Below the pieces are notes generated by a model, which searched no databases, was not told where the DNA came from, and saw only the letters and a program-made list of their open reading frames with translations. This document shows positions 1-12,606 of a stretch of DNA of 64,000 bases, piece after piece. How positions within the stretch are numbered: the first letter of the stretch is position 1; each line of letters starts with the position of its first letter. The stretch is from NCBI GenBank assembly GCA_009760855.2, contig WPIO01000066.1:1388501-1452500 (forward strand), in the 5' to 3' direction. Source of the DNA: Cristatella mucedo. Taxonomy: Eukaryota; Bryozoa; Phylactolaemata; Cristatellidae. A program made the translations under genes and the position numbers.

Positions 1-140
1 AAATTCGGCTTAGTTTAGATAAGGATAATGCAAATGAGTTGGTACATGCATTTGTCCCATTCCGTCTTGACTTCTGTGCCTCACTTCTTGCCGGTCTACA
101 GGTATATGCTTAATCAGGTGCTCACAGCTTTATAACAAGG
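1..140 (+). mobile_element. LINE-A fragment, decayed
   Basis: A diverged piece of the LINE-A region downstream of the reverse transcriptase. It matches the stretch at 54130-54245, which encodes a conserved 'AFVTSRLDFCNSLL' segment. It is cut by the left window edge and has no open frame. Confidence 0.55.
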
Positions 141-1409
141 TTATAATTTAAACATTAAAAAGATAAATTATGAATTACAAATGATAGAACCAATATTAAT
201 TATATATTACATTATAAATTGTACACAATATATATTGTACATATGTGATATATATATATATTTATTTATTTATTTATAACTGCTAAGTATGTACATTGGC
301 TGTCTCAGTCACAAAATTGGGGAGCCTAAAAACTCAGGCAATCTATTCTCACTTTTCCATATGACTTTAAAGTATTCTAATAAAACAAAATGTGAACTAT
401 TTCTTGAATTATTAATAGTAAATACAAAGTGTGATTCATTCAAAGTTTTTAGTATTAAAAAGCCCGGTGCTTGTGCGATATTGTCATTGCAAATATCGCG
501 ATAAATATGAATACATAAATCTCTATAAATTAATATGCAAAGAAAGGTAATTAATGCCACCGTAAAAATTAAAATTAATTTTCGTGTAATGTGTTGTCTT
601 GAATTATTTACAACGAGGTTGGCATGGCAATTTAATTTATTCTCGAGGGAGCAATTTTAAGCCCCAGTGTAATAAGCAGGTTGAACACAAGCTTTAAAAC
701 AAGAAAATACATACTTAACTTCTTTAATTTTACTTAAATTGCACTAGTTGTTTTTTTTCATTAAAAGAGTCTTGCAAAAATAAAAAAGAATTTTAACGTA
801 GGACCGGTTACCAAAATTACTATTAACAAAATGCTACTAGTTGACTGTGAACTCATAATTTTTTCCGAAGTCTACACTTTCCAGAATCCAATGGACGAAA
901 ATCATGTCCATTTGTTATAAAAAAAAACGCAGCCCTTATGATCTGAATTCTAGGCATAAACTTAAATAATGCAATCAAGAAATACTTTGCAGTTGACAAA
1001 CAGTTTGAAAGAAGAGTATTTAGGTAAAATGAAATTAGAAGATTAAGTTAAATATTTGTTAACCGTAATTTTACTGTTAATTTATTGGCATAATGATTTA
1101 GTGAACCAAATATTAATTTATCAAAAAACGATGATACATAAACGTTTTTCTCGGCCTTATATTTGTACAAAGAGGCCACCAAGAATCCGATCAGCAATTA
1201 ATTATCGTTCCAAAGCCATCCTCTTGTTAGTAGGTACTGGCTGTGACGAGAGAAACTATCAGATCAATATTTGCATTGAACTAAACCAGATTTTGCCAGG
1301 TTCTTCACACGTGATAACACTGTGACGTTACAGTAAACCATCTGGCGCTTTTAGCTCAACAATCAATTTCACCTACTTTCCTCTGCCTAACACTGCAAGC
1401 GCCGGGCTA
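141..1409. other. AT-rich noncoding stretch
   Basis: No exon, repeat family or RNA gene was recognised. A short TA/TTTA-rich run lies near 225-275. Small open frames here are spaced as expected by chance in AT-rich DNA. If gene 1 has a signal-peptide exon upstream of 2306, it was not detectable here. Confidence 0.5.
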
Positions 1410-2110
1410 GCTTTCCCAGGAATACTGCATCTACATCGGTCCATGCATTCATGACATCCCGTCTTGACGTCCATAACTCCCTGCTAGCTGGTCTACCGGC
1501 CTGATCAATAAGGCACTTACAGTTTAGGCAAAACTATGAAGCTTGACTTATCTGTTGTTAGCCCCCCCACCTCTCAGTTGCCGCATCACACCACTTCTCG
1601 GTGACCTGCACTTGCTCCCAGTCAAGCACTGCATCGGTGGCTTCTTAGTTAGGTCACTCACTACTAGGTATTTTAATTTTGGCTCTAACCTACCTATTCG
1701 ATTATTTCTCCCACTATGCTAACCAGAGTATCACACACCTTTCGGAATCAATTCGTTAACCTAAACCCAGTATGCACTTCAAATTCTTAGGAGAACGTGC
1801 CTTCTGTTGGTGTGCTCCCAAAGTCTTTACACATTTCCAACTTGCCTAACGACATTCTCTGACTTTACCACATCTGAAAAGAAACTAAAACTCATTTATA
1901 TACCGCAGCATTTAATGGGTCCATGTGATTCGTCCTCTATGTAGTTAGGCGTGCTGATACTGTGCATGCTGCCACTAACCAAACTTCCATGCTGACCCAG
2001 TGCATGTCACACGTAACTCTGTTTTGCTTGTTCTCATTGAGCATGATCCAGCTAACAATTTGGTCACGCTTTCTTTGCAGCCAATTTAGAGTGCCTAACA
2101 AGATGTTTTT
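1410..2110 (+). mobile_element. LINE-A 3' region, decayed
   Basis: Collinear with 54140-54790 of the long LINE-A copy: the post-RT coding region followed by the 3' noncoding stretch with the recurring 'gtgattcgtcc' and 'catgctgccactaacca' words. The match fades before the terminal hairpin and no (ATT)n tail is present. Many indels; non-coding. Confidence 0.75.
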
Positions 2111-2305
2111 TTCATGGGCTGTATATCAAATATAAATATTATTATAACGAAGAGGACGAATCTGTAATGCAAATTTGTGACACAGTATCTGATTTTTGAT
2201 TCGCCAGCTTTATTACCTGAAATTCCGTCTCTCAGAATGCTTTAGATTGAATAGATCCTCTAGGAAGATGTAAGCCCCAAAGTCTCATGAAAATCTTTGT
2301 TCTAG

Positions 2306-2683
2306 ACGGGACTTCACTTTATGTAGTGGCTGGCAACCGAGCCAGTCTCATCAGCCGATTCTGGAAATTGCCTTTACCAGCAACTCTCACAGTGACCACA
2401 CCTAAGAATGATACAAAACGTGGCCCGGGGCAATCAGTATCAATTTTCTCGGGCAATGAAACCGTTGGATGTGTTATTGTTGGCAGCATTGATCCTGAAG
2501 CTGTATGGCTCTGGCGCCAACTAGTTACATGCTCACCCCGATCAAGTGATCAATACGATGTCAATCTAATACTGATTACCCTCAGGATTACGTCAGAATT
2601 GGCCGGCAAATATTTATTTAAAATGGAACCTAAATCAGACAGTAAGCAAGAACAAGCTCGGACATTGAATGTAAAAATCACAG
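2306..2683 (+). CDS. Ig-like domain exon (type 1), gene 1
   Basis: Internal exon of a putative cell-surface IgSF receptor, 126 codons, phase 1-1. The acceptor is the AG at 2304-2305 after a T-rich tract and the donor is GTATGA at 2684. This acceptor was preferred over the AG at 2262-2263 because it makes the exon start where its paralogue at 42006-42410 starts ('VVAGNRASL' against 'LLEGNRGTL'). The domain has a central pair VGC...VTC with 19 residues between the cysteines. At the place of the usual Ig F-strand 'DxGxYxC' it reads SELAGKYLF, with no cysteine. The ATG at 2287 falls in the intron tract and is not taken as a start. The IgSF call rests on the shared pattern with 10117 and 63388; the ligand is unknown. 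Whether this exon joins 10117 in one transcript is inferred from order and phase. Confidence 0.7.
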
Positions 2684-3663
2684 GTATGAATCACAGTATA
2701 TGTACCCAGTATTTGTTCATCATTTTCTCTATTTCATGGACAATTTGGATTATTTCATATTGCCTTAAGATAACGTGTAAATTCTACAGTTAACTAGTAT
2801 TATTCAACAATATCCAAAATGGACAGCATGACTCAGTTAGTATAAGCTACCAGGAAAAGTAAAACGTGCTTACTGTCTCCAAGGTTAGGTTGCACCATTA
2901 AAAGGGAATACATGATTTTTCGGTTTTCTTTGTGATTGATAATAGCTGAGCGACAATAATTGCGTAGAACTTAGTTGAATGCAAGCATACCGCTGTGGCA
3001 CTTTTGAAAGTAGTATTAGCCAAGCCAACGCTGTATCGCTGTACTAAAGGATTCTTAAAGCTGTTAATATGGCAGGGTGACTGTCTGGAGTGCATCAGCT
3101 ACCACGAGAGATCGTTAGTGAGTGTTAAGCGTAGCAGAGCCGTTATGATAGGAGTTTAATTTCAGATTTTTGAAAAATATGGTTGCTATCCTTTTCTAGA
3201 GGTTCTGCACATTAAAAAGTGAGATAGTATAGATGTAGCAGGCAGGCGGGCAATCGCTGAGAAATAAACTCATCCGATACTATTTTTTCATCAATTAAGT
3301 CTCAATTTTGTATCATGCCACTTCAAGAAACTATGGATTGAAAAATTAATTTAACTATTCTGACCTATGTCTCTCTGACACGTCGTTATCCAATATTCAA
3401 TGTTATCCAATATTCAGTAATCTCTGGTCTATAGTTTCATGATATGACACTCTGGAATTGACAAGCCTCGTTAGTGAAGGTTAAGCACTTTTTTCTGAAT
3501 TACCACGGTCTTTTTTAAGTACCCGTGGAGCAAATCTATTGTACAAGGGCACAGCCATCATTGATTATTAAACAAAATAGTATCTAACGGCATATTATGT
3601 AGTCGTTGTCTAGATTCGTATACTGACATGTTGAACGGTTACCCATGAACTACTCGGTTTTAA
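2684..3663 (+). other. Probable intron, unique sequence
   Basis: No coding or repeat signal was recognised. Reading through the donor at 2684 gives about 35 further codons with a hydrophobic run (YLFIIFSISWTIWIISY) before a stop at 2791-2793. Confidence 0.45.
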
Positions 3664-3937
3664 CTCACCTATTTAGGACAGCATTTAGTTGGTCCCTGTG
3701 ATTCGTCCTTCATGTGCTTACGCTTGCCGACACTGTGCATGCTACCACTAACCACATTTGCATGCTGACCCTGTGCATGTCACCCCTAACAATGTTATTA
3801 ATTTTGTTTGTTTATCAAGCATGATTTTACCCACCGTTCAAAAGCATTTCCCTTTGCAGCAAATGTAAAGCGCCTAGAGAGAGAGATTAAGTTCTCTGAT
3901 GATGCTTTATCAAGTGCTTTATTATTATTATTAACTC
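3664..3937 (+). mobile_element. LINE-A 3' tail
   Basis: 5'-truncated copy holding only the 3' noncoding region, the terminal hairpin (aagcgcc ... agagattaagttctct) and an (ATT)n end. It lies in the 2684-10116 interval. Confidence 0.85.
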
Positions 3938-4489
3938 ACCACGCTTTAGCTTTGGGCATCATGTCTTCCCATCTAAAACTATGTATTCCGTTTTGATTCT
4001 GGTTTCTTCGGGATCAAAGCAAATCTGTCGATCTGGCACATGCTGGCTCTTAGCAAATACCCAACTTAGCCCTATCTAAATTCAACTCTTCCAATATGCC
4101 TTTTACTTTTTTTTAAATAAAGGCTGCAGCTAGCCCATCCTGCAATTTACGATAAAAATGGAAATCTATATGTATTTCGTTCGAAACACGTTTTAGAGAT
4201 TTTTACTTTATTATAAACTACAAATAATCAAAATTAGTTGTACTTGTGCTACCTAATATTTTGCATTAAGCGTCCCATCATGTTTTGACATTAGGTTGAC
4301 TGCAGCTTTATTTGGAGGATACAATAATTCAACAAGATTTAAACGATGTCGATTATTCTAAGATGCACTCCAGACAGTATGCAAAGACTATTTTTTTCGT
4401 GGATTCACTTCTTTGCGATTATTAATTCGCCACAGAAATACAATTTAAAAGAGTGCTGCTTAGCGCTTTTTCGTACTCAAAAAATACTA

Positions 4490-4880
4490 CTACGTCCTGT
4501 ATGAAACATTTATTTGCTATTGCATTCCTCTGCTTAAAGATCGGCGGCGACAGAAGCTTTAGCTCTGCAGATCCTAGACTGTGGAACTTGCTTCCACAAT
4601 TCTTACACAACGACAACTACTCTCCTACTGCCGACTATGGCTCATCGTTTTCAGTGGTTCTGAGCTGCTACTTTCATGCTACTCACTTCCTCAACTGCTA
4701 TCCTGACTCTGTGATGCTTTCCACTTTCTCTCTGTTGAGTGTGACGAAGTCTGTTGGCTACCGAATGCGTACCGAAAGCCGCTTAGGCTGTGAGTACGCT
4801 ATATAAAACTCTCCTGAGTAACACCCACGTGGTCTTCATGACTTTGTGGAGTTACTGAGGGAGATTCATCAGAGCAGCTT
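4490..4880 (+). mobile_element. LINE-B 3' end
   Basis: Matches the C-terminal coding end and 3' end of the LINE-B copies at 40680-41065 and 52040-52450. The coding part reads 'RSFSSADPRLWNLLPQFL', a segment typical of the end of CR1/Jockey-like ORF2. It ends after 'gactttgtggagttactg'. Carries an early stop relative to an ORF2 and is 5'-truncated. Confidence 0.8.
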
Positions 4881-5769
4881 ACCAGGATCTCGTGAAACTA
4901 ATGTTACGTCAAATAAGATTGATATCAGGCATTCTCCTTGCAAAGAATAGTAAATGCTGAAGTTAAGGCAACTGTGGTAAGGAAGGATAGTATTTTCTTA
5001 TCGAGTTTGAAGCAGGCCATATATCTGCATTTTAATACTAAATTATATTAAATTATATTATATTATTATATTACAGTATTTAATATTACATTATAATAAA
5101 ATTTTGTTTTAATGGTTAGCATGCAGTTAGTTCAAGGAATTTATACAAATTAGAAATGGTATACAATTCATAACTTAAAAATAGTTGTGTTCTTTAAAGC
5201 GGTTCATCATCAGTGGCTGAGTATAGATTCCGTAGAGTCGTTAAGTAGCATAGAAAAAATCACTATAAAATTATGCAATTACCATACCATTTGAATTTAA
5301 AACTGAGCACGCATCAGATACTCTCACACTGCCCCATAAGAATGCCAAAACCTAATTGAATAAAGGCATGAGCCACGCATATCTAAGACGTGCAGCTTGG
5401 CTGCTTAAAGCTCGATCCCGGTTCGGTAGGACGCAGAGAAAGATTGTAGGCGAATAGGGAAATCCCCTGCCTCTATAAAATAAATACCTCAAAGGCTATT
5501 GCTATGGTTACAAGCTAATGGTTAAAACTCGCACTATTCCCTAAAGAATACTGCCATTAGGATTGGCTGAATCAAACACATTCACATTTAAATGATACCT
5601 GAACGAGCTTAGCTCCATTGCTAAAGAAGTCGCAGGAGTTTTGTGACTTGTCTCTTCGAATCGCCTTCCGTAGCCTCGAAAGCATCGATCTCCATCAGAT
5701 TTCAAGTATGGTATTTCATTTCAAGTATGGTAAAGTAACGGCTTTGGAGACTGCAACCACTGAAGCTGA
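4881..5769. other. Unique AT-rich sequence
   Basis: Simple TATTA-type runs near 5040-5095. Nothing else was recognised. Confidence 0.4.
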
Positions 5770-5881
5770 TGGTAAGAGAGAGTGAGAGAGATAGAGACAG
5801 GCAGACAGACAGTCAGGCAGACCAACAGAAAGACACAAAGGCAGACAGACACTGAGAAAGAGAGACAGGTAGACAGACGGG

Positions 5882-5917
<36 letters not shown>

Positions 5918-6025
5918 CAGAAAGACGGATAGACAGAAAGACAGATAGACAGAGAGACAAGGAGTATGAGAGACTGGGATAGAGGCAAATAAAGAAAGAA
6001 AGAGATAAAGACAGAGAGACGTGTA
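5770..6025. repeat. (GA)n/(GACA)n microsatellite
   Basis: About 250 bases of purine-biased simple repeat made of GA, GACA and GATA units, with a pure (GA) core at 5882-5908. Apparent open frames on both strands encode only Ser/Leu/Cys-rich or Arg/Glu-rich runs and are artefacts of the repeat. Confidence 0.95.
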
Positions 6026-9000
6026 GAGGATTACACTTATGTAAGGAAGTGCAGGACGGGGGAGATAACTGGTCATTTAGAAGCAAAACCTGAAATTCCG
6101 TAACGGCTATCGATGGCATTCCATAAGCGTAACCAGTAGTAACCTGTAGCTAAAAATAACGGTAAACTACTACGTAAATTAGTGTAATGTTTTGCAGATT
6201 CTTTAGCAAGCGATAGTTACTTTGTGTGATCCACGTCATAGCTAACACTCCCAATGACTCAATAGTCCTTAATTAGTTGCTGGATCCGACTTTTTACATT
6301 TTATTATGAAATTTCTATGCTGATCGTGATTTAAACGAGGTAAAAAAAACTACCAGTATTTTAATTCAGAGCCAGCGTTTCAGCTAATAAGTGTGATAAT
6401 TACTTCCAAGCTTATATTATGTTCAAAAATTCGTCTAAAACAGCACTAATTTGCAACTCATCAGGTGGGGAAAATAGGCAAAGAGAACCTTACAAACTTT
6501 TATCAATAATTGCTGCATTCAATATAGATATTTAAAAATTTCTCAAAAGCCACTACACGAAGACAAAGCTGGTACTCTCAAACACGCAGTAGAGAGTTGT
6601 GGGGACATGACTAATATTAGGATTTTAAAGCAATAATTAAGTTTCCGTTGAGGACTGACAGGTTGGCGATCAGTTTTTGTATGTACTATCGTGAAATTTT
6701 AAATACTTACTCTGGAATTATGAAATAGTAATAGACAGAAATAGCATCTCAGTAAGTTCTCCTCGATGTAAAAGGTGAATGCCCTAGCAATTATGTGGAA
6801 TAACATCACGTGCACATGCATTATTTGAGAATCACAGGCCCAACAGTCACATTTTGGGATTTACTTCTGCTGGAAGGCTAGAAATGACCGATTTAAATGC
6901 TTCGTAATGTAATATAAACCAATAAATAGCCTAAAAGACCGGAGATATGTCCACTTCATTCAGAAACTATACCCAACTCTAACACATTTGGTCTTTGAAC
7001 ATAATCAGCACTTTATTTAGCTGCAAACAAATTTTGCAAGCATTGTCTCGATCATTACGATCCTCTAAAATATCTGTGTCCTTTATCTTTTGCTTTATAT
7101 TTAGTTTGGAAATTTACTAGTTGATGGCCTAAATCTCATTAAATTAAAATGTAACAAAAGCGAACTAAATATTTCTGTGCCGGCCAAGTGCTAAGAGGAA
7201 ATACACCATGCATATTTGCAGGCACCAAACCTAGGCGACCTTCATCGCCTGTGACTGGTGGGAAAGTTATCATCCTGTCTGGTCTATTAAAAGCTGAATA
7301 GCTGCCGAATAGCATCAATACTGTCGTATGTATGCTGCATTCTATGCGCATTTGCTCAGCAAGAATTTCCATGTGTACATAAATTATGCGCCCCACAAAT
7401 AGATGTAGTGGCTGTGTGACTGAAGATATGAAACGACAGTTTAACTTCATATAAATTTAGTTTGTAACATTTTAAATTTTAACTGTTTAACGTCTTTGTT
7501 TCACTTTACATAAAATTTAGATTGTATATCGTCACGAACAGGGTAATTGATTTAAGTCCTATCACAGAAAAACCTATATCTGCTGCTAATCTATAAAGGC
7601 CAGTCTTGTGCATTGTAATTTAGATAGCTTGATCAGTAAAAATATTGTTTTTTTTTATAAATGCCTTTGAAGTTTATGTTTTAAAACCAGCAATAGCTAA
7701 AAAAAAGTACTGCTCTGGCTACACTCACACTCAGAAAAATCAAAGTGGTGCAGTGCAACAACTTCATCGAGCCGAGTAAATGCTTGCCATTCCAATATCA
7801 CAATGCCAACTATGTTAGCACTGCTTGAGAGTACATATGTAGTTAAATAGCTGATAATCGCAATACATCATTTCAGAGCTTCAAGCCGGTCAAAGTAGAA
7901 GATCCATATACATACAGAATATGTCACCAAGTAAGAATCCTCGGATATGCTTCAGGATGCACAACTTGCTCAGCAGATTGTCTAAGGCATCTAAAAAACC
8001 TCCTAGGTTAAAATGTAGATAGAATACTTAAATTACTTGTGCATGCACATCTGGATAACATGTCATTTATAAAAGACAAAGTATTCGGTAAATGTTTCAC
8101 ATCAGGGAATTTGTAACAAAGTTAATTAAAAAAGGTGTTTTATAAGCATTAGAGGTAATTTTGTTCTTGAATTTTGTACTTGAGAACAGTTTATGGTCTC
8201 CGACGAAACTTTCTTTTGCCTAGTTCAGAAGCTTTATCTTTTCCGATAGACATTAAAGAGAGCGTGCAAATGTTCCACAGAATTTTTAAGAAATTATGAG
8301 ATTACACAATAAGCGAAGAGTTATCCCACTCAAAATCTGCTTAACCCTTTTTATGGGCGGTACTAATAGGTTTGCCTACATAATTTTACTCTGATGGATT
8401 GAGTTAAGAACCTAATCACATTATATGTCATGGATGCATTTAGCCAATTAGTCCATGTCTTGCGATCCGTAAATCAATTGTATAGAAATAATAATTTCTC
8501 TGAGTGTCATATAAAGGACTCATTTAAATTAAAGTTAGCTTCTGCCTTGTCACCAAGATTTTGGTGATGTTACTTCATAAACTACACACAGCTAGTCCAA
8601 AAACGAGCTACTTCCTTACTCTTGGTAACAAAATGAAGTGCTTAGCACAATTGCATTGCAATACGCACATGACAATTAATTTTATAACATAAATTTGATC
8701 TTGAACGGCCTCAGATTTCCAACTTGATCATAAACAAAAAAGTCCTATTACTGTAATATAGATTGACGTGTTAAATAAGTGTTGACGCCAGAGATTTGGA
8801 TAGCAAATGAATCCTCTTCGAAATAAATGTTAGTAAATACGTAACAGCCTTAAGCTCGGTTACTAATGCAAACAGTTTTTTTACAATACAGTAAGACATG
8901 CTTAGAAATCCTCCAACTATAGGCCAATTATTAATCTGTCATTAAAAAAATTGAAAATAAAGCAGTGTCCTTCGTGCAGAAAAGCTTCGGTTTTATTTGC

Positions 9001-10116
9001 ACTCCTTTGAGATTTCGTTAAAATGAAGAACTACAGAAGAATGTAAAAATGAATATATTTTCAAAACAAATGTAAATTCCAAAAAATTGTTTTCAATTTC
9101 AAAATAAGCAACGATAACCAGTAAAACTCTTTTCCGTGAATTTACAGTTGTCTTTTCTTACTGGCCTAAGGCAAGCCACTGATAAAAAAAAGTCTCCACA
9201 ACATGAAGTTTCCATGTCAATTAACACGACGTAGATATGCAAACCAAAATTTACAAGTATAGCAACATACTTTCAAAAAGCAAGAAGACTAATCCACATG
9301 CAGTTTATGTAGATTTTGCTTTTTTAAAACGCTTGCACTGTTACTACAATGACTAGATATATCTTACAAGACTAAAAGCTACCATAATAGGGTAATCTTA
9401 CAAGCTACCGAACACGAAGACCCATCGAAATAACCCTCGCTGAATTAGGTAGAGGTTAGCATGCAACTCCTGACTGAGCAACAAATGGCTAAATATGGTG
9501 AAGTATTAGCTGATATTAAGCTCTTAGTCTTTAATTTTCCCTGAAATGAAGCAACGTCTTTGCAGGTGTTACAGTAATTCCAAATAGCTACTGTATTGCA
9601 GCAGCTACTGTACACCTGGGATCTCGATCCTCGATTGAGAAACGATGTATTCAGGATTTGATCCAGAGGAGATTGCTCCATAGAACACCTGGAGAACACT
9701 GCTGTTTTTATATCGATTGTTAAATGTAATAAACACAACCCTACGAGTCATGTTATTTTTCCTGAAAGGCGACTCTGTGCTTCCGGTTGTATAATGTTCG
9801 AGCCCAAGAACAATAGAAGTGATGGCAACTGGTCTCAAATTGCAGGCCTAGTTTGACTAAGTGAATAAATGTAAATCATCTTAACTCATTAAATTAAATA
9901 GTCATTAAATGTCCAGAGTTCGCCACCATATGTCAATCATAATTTCACTCATACTGGAGTTTATTGCAGTTTCCTCAAGTTTTCCATCTCCTCAATGTTC
10001 AGCTTTCATAAAAACAGTCGAAAATAATTAAATAAAATACTAGAGCTACAAGATTATCTGCCGATGAGGTCTATTGATGTTATCACTCACCTGCAGCAGA
10101 TGGATCTTGCTTTTAG
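6026..10116 (+). other. Long intron-like unique region
   Basis: About 4.1 kb upstream of the 10117 exon with no transposon, RNA gene or convincing exon recognised. If gene 1 starts at the 10117 domain, its promoter and signal-peptide exon should be here. No ATG plus hydrophobic run plus phase-1 donor stood out. A 16-codon phase-1 ATG frame at 6419 is not hydrophobic enough to call. Confidence 0.4.
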
Positions 10117-10524
10117 ACTTCCCTTACGACTTAAAGATTGAACCGAGAGATATTATTGCCATGGAGCTAAACATGACTCAAATGAAATTAATGGTGAACT
10201 ATGTTGAGGCACCATTTTATGTTCACTTTGGACGACTCGGACACGACACTCCGAGTTTCAGTGGAGTTATTTCAAGGGGTAGACCTTGTAACTTCACAAA
10301 AGATGTTATTTCCGGTAACGTATCCATATCCTCAAACGTAACCTGTGAGCTGAACAAGGATTCTGGTACTTATAACACACTTATAGACGCCAATATATCA
10401 TCATTGACCACAGGTGACAGTGGAACATACTATTTGAGACTGTTTTACCAATCCCCTGTCAGCAGCACGTGGGTATTACCTGAAGCTAATGCAAACACAA
10501 CCACCAACATAACAGTCATCACAT
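10117..10524 (+). CDS. Ig V-like domain exon (type 2), gene 1
   Basis: Symmetric phase 1-1 exon of 136 codons, with acceptor ttgcttttag|ac and donor GTAAGT at 10525. It encodes an extracellular Ig V-like domain of a putative surface receptor. The start DFPYDLKI matches DYPFILSI of the 63388 exon, fixing the acceptor. Two cysteines, GRPC-N-F-T and NVTC, are separated by 18 residues, exactly as in the 63388 exon. The F-strand motif DSGTYYLR has the classic DSGTYY but leucine where cysteine is expected. Seven N-glycosylation sequons (NMT, NFT, NVS, NVT, NIS, NTT, NIT) suggest a heavily glycosylated extracellular domain. Ig-fold membership is firm from DSGTYY; function (immune, allorecognition or adhesion) is unknown. 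Confidence 0.85.
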
Positions 10525-11192
10525 GTAAGTACTTTCACAGGTAAATGCTAAATAGTAAATACCCGGACATTTAAATGAATGCTATATGATTTTGTCGGTT
10601 GGGGCAATCTTTTTATAATCTTTTTTATTATTTTTATAATTTAAAGGTCCCCTTACATAACTTGCACCTTCAAAATGAGTGTTAGTTACACCAATTCTAC
10701 AACTATCCGTCACATCCTTTCCTAAAATTTAAATACAGGAACGCTCGATGGAGTTTAGTTTAACATTGTCATATACTACTGTTTATGCCCACGATTTATC
10801 AAATGTAATGACTTTTTGGTAATTCTACAGAAGAATAGTTTATGTAGCAGAACTACACTATATTTTTCAAAATATCCAACCTACCTAAGAATTGAAGTTA
10901 GCGAGTCAGTTGCTTAAGTATCTGCAGTGGCTTGGCTGTAATTGATCAATAATAATGAACACACATGATCTTTACTTTACATGATAATTTTACTTGTCGG
11001 TATACCTTTCATAATTAGCAGGACTCACCCACTTGTTTCTTTTGAGAAAGGTACGTATTAAAAAGTAAAGCAGCAGTTCTAGGCTTCCACTGAGAGACTG
11101 CAATTAACCCTAGCTGGATATTTTATTTTGGAACCTACGTCCTAACTATATACAATTATATCTAACCAGTGTCAGAAGAAGCTATTATAACT
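10525..11192 (+). other. Intron, unique sequence
   Basis: First part of the intron between the 10117 and 12607 exons. AT-rich; nothing recognised. Confidence 0.5.
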
Positions 11193-11347
11193 TGTGAGCT
11201 GTAATGTAAGGCTTTCTTTTCCATCACCTGGGCTCCGAGGTCGTAGGATCAAAGACTGAGCTGGGTGATCTTTTATTGTCGCTACAAACACTGGTATTAG
11301 CCTTTAAGTCTCTCCGTAGCTGTTAAAAGGCTGCTAAATCAGCCAGT
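11193..11347 (+). mobile_element. SINE-2 copy, decayed
   Basis: Collinear with the SINE at 29396-29570 and the reverse complement of 34075-34245: a tRNA-like head containing 'gaggtcgtaggatcaaag' (B-box position), then a body ending 'gctgctaaatcagcc'. Lies in an intron of gene 1. The A-box region is degraded. Confidence 0.65.
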
Positions 11348-11732
11348 TATTTATAGTAAAGATTAGCTCAGAAATCCCTCAGATTCAATGTTGACTTAGT
11401 TATAAACAATGTAGTATGTCAGTTCCTCAATTATTAGCCAATTTCACCTAAAGTTTGGACTCGTTATTTAGCAACAATACCTACTCATGGCTGCATGCAG
11501 ATTTAGATTTTTAGCAAGATGTGATCGGATCGGTGCTTTTACAAAATGGACATAGGCATCACACATGACAATATTTTTAATCTATTAAATACATATTTAA
11601 CAGATTTTTAGCAGCTTAAAGGGCTTCTCAGTTTTCTAATTTTTATTTTGCTGTTCTGTAATAAAATACATCTTTATACTCCTCACTTTCGGCATGTAAA
11701 CCTGTCTGCTAAGTTCTTAATCTCACCGTCTC

Positions 11733-11749
11733 TCCTATCTCAATCTCTA

Positions 11750-11835
<86 letters not shown>

Positions 11836-11859
11836 CCTATCTATCTATCTACCTCACAT

Positions 11860-11920
<61 letters not shown>

Positions 11921-11921
11921 T
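11733..11921. repeat. Compound (CT)n-(TA)n-(CT)n microsatellite
   Basis: Pure CT, then about 50 bases of TA, a short CTAT section, then about 55 bases of CT. Intronic, about 0.7 kb upstream of the 12607 exon. Apparent frames through it are artefacts. Confidence 0.97.
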
Positions 11922-12606
11922 TTACTGTCTTTAGGATCTTCCAAAATAATATTGATGCAGATTTTCAACTATACTTTGAAACAACTTTCATGGAGTTTTT
12001 CTCCAGAAACGCGGCTATACAAGCTAAGGGTTTAAAAAACAATTCGAAAATTTTTCTAAAAAAGCTTGGTAAATCAATAAGAGCTAACTGACACATAAAC
12101 CATTAACTAAACATTCAATGAGTAATCAGTGCATTGGAAAACCTAATGAATTTGAGCTGTGTTTCGCTAAACTAAAATCAAATCCAACTGAATAAATTTA
12201 TTATTACACTTTGTAGTTAACCGATACATTCCTATCACTACATAGCGTAAACCAGTGGACAAGTGCTTTAATTTAACTATTAAGGTTGATCTTTGTAGTA
12301 TGCATTGGACGTCTGTATACAGACTAGGTAATTTAAGTGTGGTGCGTAAACTGACAATGAAATATTTGTCTAGATTTTATGACCTTGAAAAAAATCTGAT
12401 AATGTTGTCCTTTGGGAAAATCCTGGTAGCTACTTAAGTCTTAGCTAAGTTGAATCATAGGTAATACGTGTTGCATTTGATAATTGTCAAAGGCATCAAC
12501 TTCTTATTTTAATTATCTACTATATACCGCTTCTAAATTATTGAATAGGTGTATCTAAAAAGAAAATGAGTTATTTGAAATATCACACGCTAATCTACTT
12601 TTTCAG

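Noticed and set aside
2264-2305. Upstream acceptor at 2262-2263 and the ATG at 2287 as start of the first Ig exon
   Set aside because: The paralogous exon at 42006 starts at the position corresponding to 2306, and a better T-rich tract precedes the AG at 2304-2305.
5716-6119. Several overlapping open frames on both strands, up to 132 codons
   Set aside because: They translate the GA/GACA microsatellite into Ser/Leu/Cys or Arg/Glu/Asp runs; artefacts.
7139-7450. 103-codon minus-strand frame
   Set aside because: No motif, no splice context, and a length expected by chance in 64 kb.
10074-10116. A hydrophobic start (MLSLTCSRWILLL) read as a signal peptide fused to the Ig domain
   Set aside because: The 63388 paralogue has its acceptor at the equivalent codon, and 10099-10116 serves as a T-rich acceptor tract; the leader-like reading is probably fortuitous.
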